Both the position numbers and the translations under genes were made by a program. DNA of 64,000 bases from Axinella damicornis (lineage: Eukaryota; Porifera; Demospongiae; Axinellida; Axinellidae), in contig OZ007513.1 of the NCBI GenBank assembly GCA_963931865.1, forward strand, positions 2,125,452 through 2,189,451, in the 5' to 3' direction. The notes beneath the pieces are model-generated. The model did not search any database. It was not told the DNA's origin and saw nothing but the letters and a program-made list of their open reading frames with translations. This document shows, one piece after another, positions 1 to 9,974 of the stretch (position 1 is the first letter of the stretch; the number at the start of each line of letters is the position of its first letter).

Positions 1-258
1 CTGAGTCAGGATCACGCTGAATACCCAAGTATGAATGATGTGTGGGTGTTTTATCCCATTCAAAAACTGGCATTCTTGTTCGAATCGTCGAATGAGGGTC
101 ACTGCGCCGGGATCATTCACTTTGAATAGGGCATTATGGAGGAGCTTTGCTGCACACTGAAGATCATCACACTTGGCCTTGCATACCACCCTATAGGACC
201 CGCTTCCCAGAACTGCAGTTTTGATCAGTTCAACCATGTGATACTGGAACTCCGCCAT
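1..258 (-). pseudogene. Kinase-kelch gene, 5' fragment, frameshifted copy
   Basis: The sequence matches the first ~86 codons of the intact kinase at 29250-31547; its ATG is the complement of 256-258. It covers the glycine-rich loop and the conserved lysine. Near position 35 one base present in the intact copy is missing (around codon 76, just after HPHII). This shifts the frame before the catalytic loop would be reached. The rest lies beyond the window, so a later compensating change cannot be excluded. An assembly error is the other explanation. Confidence 0.8.
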
Positions 259-946
259 AATTATCTCTGGGCCCAGATGCTAATTTGGCCCGCTACCATT
301 ATTGTGGGCTGTAACAAAGGAAACACAACAACAGGTGAGTAGCTAGCTACAAGTAGCTAAACTGTAGTCAGCTGCAATTCAGAGTATGATGAAGTAGGTC
401 ATAGTTCAGTCAACGGACAGGTTTATAGCTAGTCACAGGCCTGAATAAGTGAATAGCCACCACTCAACTACTAGCGTATAGGTAGCTAGCTACAACCTGT
501 GTAACTTACAGGGCAGATATTGTACGGCAACTGCACCTGAAGGCTTGAAAATGTTGTCAAGTGAACATCGCCTGCAAACCAGGTGAGTGACAAGCTGCTG
601 GCTAGCTAGCTACTAGTTAGCTATACAATCTCATACTGATTAACATACACTCACTTTCCTATAGCTGGCTACTGCTGCCTTCCATGCCATCTCCAGCTTA
701 TGTATGGACTAGCTAGTACTCCACTGATAGGTTCCACCTTTGCAATCACCTGAATTTCTTCAAGGCATTCAATAAATGGCAGTAGCTAGATCTAGTGATG
801 GATAAGGTTGTTGCTAAGTAAACTCTTAGGGCCAAGACCACCACTTTGAAGTACACCTTCAATAGCTATATATAGCTATGCAGGTAATTCTGTGATGATC
901 AGCTGTGTGTCATGTGACTTGTAGCTGATATATACTTGCTAGACTG
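259..946. promoter_or_regulatory. Divergent intergenic interval, copy A
   Basis: This 688-bp interval lies between the kinase ATG (minus) and the amidohydrolase A ATG (plus), so it must hold both promoters. It is matched by 31548-32247. Runs of TAGCTAGC and TATATATAGCTATG are visible. No core promoter element can be assigned with confidence. Small indels separate the two copies. Confidence 0.5.
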
Positions 947-3618
947 ATGGAGAGCAGAACAAAGCCAAGTTGCAATTTAATGCTGATCAGGAATGGGCTA
1001 GTCATTGATCCTGCAAATGGGCTTGAAAAGTGCCCTCTTGACGTTCTTCTCAAAGGAGATAAAGTTGCCGCAGTGGGGGAGAGTTTGGGCCCAGATGTGT
1101 CGAGGGATGAGTTGGAGGTGTTTGATGCCTCGGGTTGTATTGTATGCCCTGGACTGATTGACCTGCACATACACGGTTTCCCTGGCGGCAGTGTGCTGGG
1201 GATTGACCCTGATCAGCAGTGCTTGAAGAGAGCAGTCACAACTGTTGTGGATGCAGGAAGTGCTGGTGGGTGTGGTTAGAAATAAAACATGTCATGGGTT
1301 GGGGTGCATTGAGCCACCTTTGCTGTGCGCTACAGGCAGTCCCTCTCTCCTTTCTATTATCCTTCCGTCTTCATAGCCTCGATCGTTCCCAGGCCTCTGC
1401 CCAGATTTTATCCACGGCTGTGAGATATATACGTCTGAACGGAGGCCTGGTAATGAGGCTACCTTCGCATTGGTGCATTCGAGTATCTGCATTCTGAAAC
1501 CTGCCGTGGGAGAGTTGTGGATAGTCTTGCAAGCTTGCTGCATTTACTGTAATGATGCACAAAAGTGACAAAATAAGCAATGCAAAATGGATATCTATGT
1601 GCTGCAGTATGCTATATCCAACCATTGACTGTGGTGGTCCATAGTTCCTGACAGGGAGCAATCAACAATAGCATACCTTCATGGATCTCTTTGAGTGTAG
1701 AAGAAAGCTTAAGCTTAAGTTTTAAGTGCAATTGCAGAGGTAGCCACAATATATAATATAATTATGATGCCCATACTTCTCTGGACTATGTAATAGGAGC
1801 AGATACATTCAGTGCATTTCGAAGCTATTGCCAAACCCAGAAGACCAACATCCTGGCTTTTCTTCACATCTCCAAAGTGGGACTGTCAAAGGCTGGTTGT
1901 AGTGGACATGGTAAGTGTCCCATTCGTAGCACATGCAGGTGACAATTTATGCAGCTCTGCAACAATACAGTTTGCGGTGTGACTGGTTGTTGTTTTTTTC
2001 ATGACCATGCATTCTGCAGGAACGGGGGGAGAGCTGGACTCTCTCAGCGATGTGGATGAGGAACTGAGTCTGCAGTGCATTGAGGCCAACAGGGACATGG
2101 TGGTTGGGGTGAAACTGAGGCTCACGAGCGAGATCGCCAACAATGGGAAACATGAAATGGAGGCGTACAGGTAATTCTCCACACAGAGATTCTCTAACTA
2201 GTTGGCTGGTTAATGTTGTCTACATACCTGACATTGTAGGAGAGCTCTGTCCGTCACTTCGAGGGCTTCCCTCCCACTGATGGTCCACCACCTCTTTTCA
2301 ACTGTTCCTCTGGACTCAGGAGATGCAGGTATCATGCATCAAGTGAAAGGCAGCTATAATACATGCATGACTGCTGCGCATTTTCTGAGCTGTCGTTGAT
2401 TTTAATCTCATATGCCATCTACCAGTATACAACACTTCTAGTCTGCATGACTGTGGTAATATAATCAGGCAGCCAAGTCAAGATTGAGAACTGCTCACCC
2501 CAAGCCTGCAGTTTTCAACAAGAGATATGCCAAAGAACCGAATTAACATTGAAATTGAGTGTACGTTTCCTCATGTTTTTGCAGGGCATCTCGGTTCCCC
2601 TGGATCTCTCCGAAGGGGGGACATTTACACTCATACATTCCACTACTCGAGTACCACTGTAGACACAGAGAAGAGTCCACCAGTGGTAGATGCTGCTGTA
2701 CTTGAGGCCAAGAGGCGTGGAGTCTGCTTTGATGTTGGACATGGACAGGGGTCTTTCAACTGGAAAGTGGCTGAAGCCTGTGCTCAGCAAGGATTCTGGC
2801 CTGATAGTATCAGTACTGACCTCCATCAGGGCAGCATCCACGGCCCTGCGTATGACCTTCCAACAGTCATGAGCAAGCTGTTACATCTGGGAATGCCACT
2901 GTATGATGTCATCAAGGCTGTTACGATCACGCCAGCTACTCTGATCAGGAAGGAGCACCTCATTGGGTCATTATCCCCTGGTCAGTAAAAGTTATAGTGG
3001 TATAGCTACTGAAAGTACATTCCTTTGTATAATTATGCAGACTCCAGTTGTGTGTATCCACAGTACGTGGATTTAGCTGTGTATCTCAAACATGAGAGTA
3101 GTGTGACGTGCTCTATGTAGCTTTAGCGTAACAGCACTATCATAATGTCAAGAGTTCATAACAATTGATAATATACAGTACTATTCCCTTGCTAGTGACC
3201 CACTTGTGCAAAATTCCTTGCTGCTAGTATCCCTATGTTCTTCCTGCTGCTGCAACCCTATCAGTGGTGTAAGCTGTGCTGGCCAGCGTATTGACAGCAC
3301 TAGCTATAAGTGTACATGAGCTACTATGATATTTAGCCACTGCCTCTTACTACAGGCATGCAGGCAGATGTGTCGGTGTTGAGAATGGTTGAATGCGATG
3401 TTCTCCTTGAAGACTGCCAAGCAGAAATGAGGAGGATCAGGAATAGGCTGGTGCCTGCTGCTGTCTGGAGGAACGGGGAGAGGATGGACGTGGAGGTGGC
3501 ATGTGATGAACAGGGACAGTGGCCAAACAAAGACTCAAAATACCTGGCAACTCGAGCACAGGACTGGGAGAGACTTGTGAAAAACAAGGCCTATTTGAAA
3601 AGTGTGCAGCCATTGTAG
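947..3618 (+). CDS. COG3964-type amidohydrolase (deacetylase-like), copy A
   Basis: A metal-dependent hydrolase of the amidohydrolase superfamily, probably cytosolic (no signal peptide seen). Exons are 947-1265, 1797-1910, 2020-2170, 2240-2328, 2585-2980 and 3356-3618. All junctions are GT-AG and the phases join into 443 codons. The ligand set is visible: HxH in LIDLHIHGF (H74, H76), the candidate carboxylated lysine in VGVKLR (K176), histidines in LMVHH (about 211) and IYTHTFH (241), and the catalytic aspartate in ISTDLH (303). FDVGHGQGSFNW and LPTVMSKLLHLGMP are hallmarks of the bacterial COG3964 group often labelled dihydroorotase or EF_0837-like deacetylase. Some bacterial members hydrolyse acetylated hydroxy acids such as acetyl-R-mandelate; the substrate here is unknown. 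The gene is divergent from a kinase-kelch gene and convergent with a TRANK1 remnant. The ATG at 947 was chosen because copy B has the same start; a second ATG 11 codons on is possible. Confidence 0.92.
1374..1461. mobile_element. 9-bp-TSD miniature TIR element in intron 1 of amidohydrolase A
   Basis: The element has TAGCCTCG and GAGGCTA ends and an internal GTTCCCAGGC / GGCCTGG pairing. It is 88 bp and is shared with copy B (32675-32758), so it inserted before the duplication. In copy B the flanks CCGTCTTCG and CCTTCTTCG are a 9-bp target duplication with one mismatch; a deletion has eroded it here. Confidence 0.75.
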
Positions 3619-3961
3619 TCAATCTATTGTATACGTATTAGAATTATACTGTACATGTTATGAAAATTTAAATTCAGCTTGACTTGACATTAATTACTTT
3701 TGAGTGTTACTGCATTTGAAATTCATGAATGACTGCTGCATATATAATTGTATAAACAGACAATAATAATTGGAAAAAATCTTACTGTCGTGTTGTAAAT
3801 GCGAATGTAAAATTAATGCTAATTGAAATGCATGATTGTACATGCTTGATTTGATCAGTAAACCCATGCAATCTGCATGGTGATAATTATGAACAAAGAG
3901 TTGGCTAATCATGGATTCACTGCCTTATATATTCTGTCAAACTAAGAATGCATGTTTAAAG
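3619..3961. other. Convergent intergenic spacer, copy A
   Basis: AT-rich spacer between the stop codons of amidohydrolase A and the TRANK1 remnant, where both 3' UTRs and poly(A) sites should lie. The matching spacer in copy B is 35011-35323. I see no further gene. Confidence 0.5.
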
Positions 3962-5060
3962 CTACTTTCTAGTTTTCTTGTGGTGCTTTTTCTTCATCCT
4001 CTTCCTTGTCTTCTCTCCCTCCATATTTAGAGGACCAGCTTGCTCAATTTCCTCGGGTGCATCATACACGTCTTCCTGCAGCAGGTCGTCTGGTGCTTCA
4101 TTCACCAACTGCATCTTTATTGTTTGCTGAATTCGCTGCTCTGTTCTCTTCTGCTCTTGTCTCCCTCGATCCATCAGCGATTTCATCTGACTAACCATCC
4201 TGTTTTGCACTTCCCACAAGCCACTTCTCCATTCACAACTTCGTCTGATCTCCTCAATTCGCTTCTCATTCCTGTCCAGCTCAACCTTGATGTCAGTCAG
4301 GACCAAATCCAGATCTCTTTCAATCATGGTTTCATCAAAGGCTTTGCAGTCAGCTAGAATTTTCTTCAATTCACTCTTCAGTTCACTGTACTGCCCATCA
4401 TTCACCTCCTGTGAAAACTCAGTATATAGTCTTTCCTGAGTCTTGTGGTGGTCACTCTCAACATGATCCTGGTAAGTTTCTACACTCGTATCCACTGGCA
4501 TGGACCCAGCTAGCTTCCCTTCCCTTTCGACTTCTTCGGATTCCAACAGATCGTCCTCCCAATTGTCCACAGAGCTCTGGGCAGCTTTGAGTTGCCTCAA
4601 TGGTACCCCACAGAATCTGCAGAGGTTCTCGTCAATCATGGAGTGATCACTTCTATGACCACCTCCAATGGCAGTAGCTTCAGTAATCCGTGACTCGCCA
4701 AACTGTTGACCCTCAGCAACTTCTGAGGCAAATGCTTCACGGATATCTTCATCGTCAACATTTGGGACAATTTCACTTTCTTGTTCATCTTGTTCTTCTC
4801 CTTCTGGCTCAGGATAACTCATACTTCGAAGAGTTTGTGGCATTTCTGGAGCAATAATAGCATGTTGTTCTTCCTGCCATGGTGACAAGCCAACATCAGC
4901 TTGCATCTCATGAGAACTGCCTAAGGCTGAAAACTGAGCAGTAAGAGGGTGTGCCTGGGCAACCGGCATCTGACGCCAGTCAAACGTATATAGCTTGTAC
5001 AGCCTGAGAAAACATCTGGTGAGGATCAGAAACTACTTCAAGCTGTTGAGGACTTGAAAG
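3962..5060 (-). pseudogene. TRANK1-like gene, 3' terminal stump (copy A)
   Basis: The open stretch at 3962-4969 (335 codons) is nearly identical to the last ~340 residues of the intact TRANK1-like protein at 35324-49500. That includes the acidic region, the CRFCG zinc-ligand-like motif and the Lys/His-rich tail. Helicase, ankyrin and TPR exons are absent. Upstream of 4969 a 4-bp insertion (TATA) relative to copy B breaks the frame, and homology stops near 5060. An ATG exists at 4969 where copy B has valine, so a short protein could be made, but no promoter is apparent. I regard it as a duplication-generated gene fragment. Confidence 0.85.
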
Positions 5061-5089
5061 TGACTTGAAAGTGACTTGAAAGTGACTTT
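5050..5089. repeat. 11-bp tandem repeat at duplication breakpoint
   Basis: GACTTGAAAGT is repeated about 3.5 times exactly where homology to the 31-36 kb block ends. Copy B has a single related unit (GACCTGAAAGT), so the repeat probably arose during or after the rearrangement. Confidence 0.8.
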
Positions 5090-5110
5090 CGGATCAACAG
5101 GATGTAGCTT

Positions 5111-5500
5111 AGCCTTACATTGCCTTTGCCTTGTTTGAGCCGCAGAACGCCTTAAGTGCCGTCTCACTTTTGTCCCTGTGGGAAATGCTTTCACCACACT
5201 CTGCTGCAATGTACTTAGCACAAACTGACGTGTCCAAATTTATCGTTGCCATTTTAAGTGGGATGGTTTACATTCTGCATTCCTGCGCTCTACAACATTT
5301 GTGGTCGAAGGGCATTTTTCATCGTTCATGGTGGAGTAATCCTTGTGTAGCATAGCGAGGTGATTGGACCTCATCCACCACTGAGCCCAGTTCTTTGCAG
5401 CCGATCGCGACCAGTCACACTTATCGTCAACAAACTGTGCCTCGTTTAGTTGAAGACCTTTGATAATTTCAATCAGTGAATTCGAACGTGCTGTTCAGCA
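5111..5500 (-). pseudogene. Transposase-like relic next to the breakpoint
   Basis: On the minus strand 5240-5500 reads open for about 80 codons, with coding-like composition including WAQWWMRSNHLAML and PSTTNVVERRNAECK, then a stop. A second frame at 5111-5238 continues with similar character (CAKYIAAECGESISHRDKSE). The TTNxVERxNxxCK pattern resembles C-terminal parts of MULE-type or other SWIM-containing transposon proteins that I have seen described, but I cannot confirm the family. It is interpreted as a frameshifted mobile-element gene fragment. Confidence 0.45.
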
Positions 5501-5547
5501 GTTGGTGTTTAGATGCGAGACAACTGGTGAAAAAGGCACCCACTTCA

Positions 5548-5625
5548 ATGCTCTGGAGGCTGGGCTGTAGCACTGCAATCATCTGGAGGCGGGGCTGCAG
5601 CACTTGCAATCACCTGGAGGTCGGG
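5548..5625 (+). repeat. Short tandem repeat, ~30 bp unit, about 3 copies
   Basis: The phrase CTGGAGGCGGGGCTGCAGCA recurs with variation three times in this stretch (GGCTGGGCTG, GGCGGGGCTG, GGTCGGGCGC). No coding function is evident. Confidence 0.6.
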
Positions 5626-5654
5626 CGCTGTGTTATGAGCGTACTTAGACCGGC

Positions 5655-6190
5655 CAGTAACTTGGCAATTGGCAGGAGCTTACTCTAATGGAGTTAGACG
5701 ACAGGAACATACTCTTAAATGACTTGACTTAAGATGGTCCCACAGTAGTGTATTACTCTTGGGACCATTTTAAGTCATTCTCTAAACGTGACTGGGTAAT
5801 TGGAAGGGACTTACTCTGATGGTGTGAGACGACAGTGGCATACTCTTTAATGATTTGACATAAAATGGTCCCACAATAAATAGTATGTTGTCCATTACTC
5901 ATGGGACCATTTTAAGTCATTCTCTGATTATGACTGGGTAATTGGCAGGGATTTACTTGGATGATGTGAGACGATGGGGGCATACTCTTTAATGACTTGA
6001 CTTAAAATGGTCCCATGAGTAATACTATGCACTGTATAATATCTTGATGGCAACTTAAGTCAACTGTAGTGACTTAAAATACTCCCATGGGTGTCCCATG
6101 GGTTCTGGTGACTTAAATCAGTCCCATGAGACACTCATGGGAAGGGTGACTTAAATCAGTCCCATGGGTAACCCATGGGATTTTCTGCAA
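5655..6190. repeat. Tandem ~141-bp units with internal palindromes
   Basis: About three units, beginning near 5655, 5791 and 5932, share GACTGGGTAATTGG, a GTGAGACGA block and TAAAATGGTCCCA ... TGGGACCATTTTAAGTCATT. Each unit can therefore fold into a hairpin. From 6060 the pattern collapses into shorter GTGACTTAAATCAGTCCCATG units with ATGGGAC palindromes. This looks like amplification of a hairpin-forming miniature element. Confidence 0.8.
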
Positions 6191-6857
6191 TTTTGAGTCA
6201 ATTTCTAGGCGACCGAAAAATTTCCGATCTACGGTATCGTGGATACCAAGTACACAGTAATCGTAGACTCAGTATCATAAACTCGGTAAAGTCTATATGT
6301 AGGGATAAAGCCGACATGCAACATAAATATGCTACTACCAACTACTAATGCTACTAATGGTATGATACAAAAAAAACTCAAGTCTCCAAAACGGTGAACG
6401 CATAGCTAAGCCTTTATGACAACTTACCTTTCATCTTCGAGTATTTTCCTGGTAAAACCGTCGCGAAAGTACAGTATCTTTATTCTTCTTTAGTTCAAAA
6501 CCGCCTGACTCCCGATCACGATGGTTTTCAACTTTTCACACAAAACAGCAGCATTTTACACTGTGCATTACACGACCCCATCGCCTTTTCACAACTTCGA
6601 AGTCTCACGAGCGCATCAATAACTAGTCATATTCATGACATCCATATCACCTTGATATTGCATTTTCATAATAAATAATTCAGAACTGAATTTGATAAAA
6701 TTAATTGTATTGATGCTTCCTTGCTCAATATTGCATTGAATTTAAATTGTATTCATGCTTCAATGGGTTTGCTCCTTAATTTTAGTAGATTAATTGCTAA
6801 ACGTTCCCCACCAGACACGGGCTGTTTAAGTCTGACTTAAACGTTCCCCACGTGTAA

Positions 6858-6930
6858 CACGTGAGGAGCGTATAAGTTACCTGTCCCACGTGTTACACGT
6901 GGGACAGGTAACTTATACGTTCCTCACGTG
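6858..6930. repeat. 73-bp near-perfect palindrome with CACGTG ends
   Basis: Arms 6858-6892 and 6896-6930 (35 bp each) are reverse complements with one mismatch around a TTA centre. Each arm begins and ends with CACGTG. A weaker extension of the pairing (TTACACGT) continues outward on both sides. It would form a strong cruciform or hairpin. Confidence 0.9.
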
Positions 6931-7125
6931 TTACACGTTGGAAATATTTCCTCACGTGTTACACATGGGAAATATTGCAGTTGTACTACAATACAGATTT
7001 ATTAAATTAACATGATCATTATAATAATCTGTGGTAGGCAAAGTTTCAGCGTTGTCTCTGTTCTGCAGTTTAGCTTCATTTTTTATCACCAGGAGTGCAT
7101 GAGCCGCCGAAGGCGGCGAAGGAGC

Positions 7126-7690
7126 GTTGAACTCCAGAAGACATTACTAAACTTGAGGAAGTCCAAAAGTTTGCAATGAAAATGTGTTCAAAACAGTGGG
7201 ACATGGGTTACCAGGATCTACTTGAACTATCTCAACTCCCTGCACTAACTAGCTAGCAGGGACTGTACAGTTTGTACACTACACTCGTGCGCCCTCACCT
7301 TGAATATGCTGCTCCAGTTTGGGATCCGCATCTTGTGAAAGACATTACTAAACTTGAGAACGTCCAAAAGTTTGCAATGAAAACAGTGGGACATAGCTAG
7401 GTTACCAGGACCTACTTGAACTATCTCAACTCCCTGCACTACAGAACCGTAGACTATATTAAAAGCTCTGCACTCTTTACAAGATTATACACGGTTATTT
7501 TTACTTTCCTCCCAATGTATTTGTCCCCCAAGTAAGTAGGCATAATTCCTCATTACCCCTATTATATCAACCCCTTGCACACACCAATGCCTTCCAATCA
7601 TCCTTTGTACCCAGCTCTGCATTTATATGGAACCACTTACCGCATGAAGCACCTACACAGCACACTCCATTACCTCTTTTAAATCATTTG
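7126..7690 (+). mobile_element. Degraded non-LTR retrotransposon 3' fragment
   Basis: Around 7258-7395 the plus strand encodes LVRPHLEYAAPVWDPHLVKD and KLENVQKFAMK, characteristic of the post-reverse-transcriptase C-terminus of LINE ORF2 proteins. Downstream pieces (SSFVPSSAFIWNHLPHEA, about 7590-7650) are also typical. Frames are broken by stops and indels. A ~100-bp part (GACATTACTAAACTTGAG...) occurs twice, at about 7139 and 7342, so there is an internal duplication. It lies inside the TIR element. Confidence 0.8.
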
Positions 7691-8057
7691 CATCACCTTT
7701 GTTCTTGTAATAGTAATAACTGGGTGCACACCTTTTCGCTATTTGTGTAACCCTTGAATTATTGCAAATTATTGTAGAAAAAAGAAAAAAAAAACTCCGC
7801 GCATGCCCGCCCTAGGACATGTAGTATAATAGTCCTTCACACCTCAAAAAATATTACCTTTTACGGCAATAGGCCATTACGCAATGCAGTTGTAAGGATT
7901 TGTGTGAAACCGAGCTAAGTAGGTGTGAAATGCAAATTGGCCTTTGTGCAGCCATAGATACTAGAGCTAGCTGGCTAGGACGATAGCGCTACGTGCAGCG
8001 GCTTCAACGGCCAGCAAACCAACGAAGAAGGTTCGCCGCGTTTCCAAGAATGAACTA

Positions 8058-8115
8058 CGCTAGCTAGCCAGCTAGCTAGCTAGCTAGCTGGCTAGCTAGC
8101 TACTTGTTAGCTAAA
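8058..8115. repeat. (AGCT)n-rich tract
   Basis: Nearly uninterrupted AGCTAGCT/GCTAGCCA, self-complementary low-complexity DNA. Shorter runs occur throughout the window (for example 600-615, 11963-11982). Confidence 0.9.
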
Positions 8116-8670
8116 GAGACTGCGTAGAATGCATCTTCGAAACTTCCGTGAAACAGCAAGTGAAGGAGAAGGAAGCTATCCAGTTTATGCAATACCCTGA
8201 ACGACAAACCGTGTGGAATAAGTGGAGCGAGAGTGACAAGCTGTGCGTCTTACTGACCTACCTGTTAGTTGGTTTCTGCAACCTTCTTCAGAAGTACACG
8301 TCTGGAAAGGAGCGTTTTGCACGGCTTTTGCGTAAAACCAGTACTGCCCTCCACACTCGCGCCCTGTTCCGCTGAGGCAGATCTGTCCATGAGCCTCGCA
8401 GTGCAAAGGCAGTACTAGCAGCAGATGCACGATCGTTCCTAGCAGATCGGATCCGGCCCGGATCAGATTTTCGGGGGGATCGGATCCGCTGTGACACCGG
8501 CTATGCGTACCGCCCGCAAATTGTGAATATTATTAGCAGCCACTTACGCGGTACCGCAAAGGTCTTCCATATAAGGTATAAACCAAAAGGTGTGAGGGAC
8601 TACTACATGTCTTTACTATAGTTAAACGCTCCTTCGCCGCCTTCGGCGGCTCATGCGCTCCTGTTATCAC

Positions 8671-9974
8671 ATACGTTAGTGAGCCAATTATGATAGCCTC
8701 GTTCCCAGGCCTTCCGCACCTCCAGTTTTTGATCGCCTGCAGTACACTGTAGGCTCGGGATGGTTAAGTCGGCCTCAATTTTTTTCCACGTCACACGGAA
8801 GTATGCACACAATTCGCGGAGGTGGTCATATAGTTTACGGAAATTGAATGGCTGCCGCGTGTAAGCTTTTTAGCTTTGCTGTCACTACTATGGCCCTTAG
8901 TCTGCGGCCGGTAGCTTTGTGTTGTAGCTAGGTGTTAACTAGGTTTGTCTGACTTCCCAATGGACTACCATTGACAGCAACAGCTGCGTGTTTCTGGGAG
9001 CAGGAGCTGTGAAATCTCTACGAGCAATGGCGGCTCAACATGAAAGGATTGACTTCACGGCCAAACGCGGTCGGTCTATAGCGTTTTATAGCCGGCGAAA
9101 TGGACATGTACAGGTAGCTATGTAGTGTCCCTACACAGATCTGCTTGGCTATTTTGCACTTAATGTGAGATGCGTGTGGTAGACGTTCGATTATGCGTAT
9201 TGTGTGCGTTGTTTGTCCAATTTTTGGCATGAATCGCTCCATACTACCCAGACCTTGCGTCTTATACAAAATATCCAGGCAGACCTTGGTAGGTCACATG
9301 GTAAGGAATCCGCACGTATGTAGTTTGTTCGGACTTAACTGCTTTCAACCTGCCGCGTTTCAAGAAATAATGATTGCGCACAGCCATTTTTGTTTGTTTG
9401 TTTACATGTGTGGTGAGGGTCTCCATGGAAACCAAAATACAATAAACAAATTTACAATAGACCAAAATAACTACAAATGAAAACAAAACATTCAAACATT
9501 GTATCTCATTCAAGTTACAAGTTCTTGAAGTTCTACAAAATCAGTACTCCTAGTACTTAGAAAACTTGAGGCCCACTTAACTGTCCTGAGGGTATTATGA
9601 GACACTCCAGTTTTGCTATATGTTTCATAATTTGGCTAGGTAAGCCACACCCTACCAGCATAGAAGATTATACTAGAACCATTTCCATGCAAACATACCT
9701 GTTGGTATTCTGGCAGTGCATTTTTTTATTAGGACAATCAGAAACTATACCCATAAATTTCATCAAAATTTTATATTCTTGACTACCAAATGTTTTGCAC
9801 CATTCATTCATATCAAACAGTAGAGGATAGATTTGACAATGTTCAGGCAAAGTGACGATGACTATAAATTCTAGTAAAGTACCCATAATTGGTACCGTCT
9901 CATAATACCGCTACACCTACCTTAATACATTATAATTATACATTACCATCACTACAATGAACTAGTGCCTAATA
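8671..9974. other. Intergenic, no gene recognised
   Basis: The stretch contains a half copy of the CCTCGTTCCCAGGC repeat near 8697-8715 and otherwise unremarkable AT-rich sequence with short open stretches lacking coding character. It is the 3' flank of the AIG1-like gene. Confidence 0.5.

Larger units (their letters stand above)
1..5060. repeat. Segmental duplication, copy A
   Basis: This block is collinear with 31289-36434 at very high similarity, through exons, introns and intergenic DNA. It carries the 5' end of a minus-strand kinase gene, a complete amidohydrolase gene and the 3' end of a TRANK1-like gene. Position 1 corresponds to 31289. Similarity ends near 5050-5065, where copy A enters an 11-bp tandem repeat and copy B continues into TRANK1 coding sequence. 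The left end of the duplication lies outside the window. Confidence 0.95.
7090..8663. mobile_element. CAGGAG-family TIR element with 7-bp TSD
   Basis: The termini CAGGAGTGCATGAGCCGCCG (left) and its complement CGGCGGCTCATGCGCTCCTG (right) are inverted, and the element is flanked by an exact 7-bp repeat TTATCAC at 7083-7089 and 8664-8670. Length is 1574 bp. Subterminal DNA on both sides (7790-7960 and 8510-8640) is also inverted and resembles the 213-bp element at 43846-44058. The interior contains LINE-derived sequence and an AGCT-rich tract. I see no transposase, so it is non-autonomous. An open stretch at 8148-8375 (75 codons) is unrecognised. Confidence 0.85.

Noticed and set aside
910..1170. 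Antisense frames over amidohydrolase exons (also at 2515, 28849, 32211 and 33849)
   Set aside because: Recurring antisense shadows of conserved exons, explained by codon composition and not conserved beyond the duplicated exons.
8148..8375. 75-codon open frame inside the 7-bp-TSD element as a transposase piece
   Set aside because: No recognisable catalytic motif or zinc finger; too short to assign.
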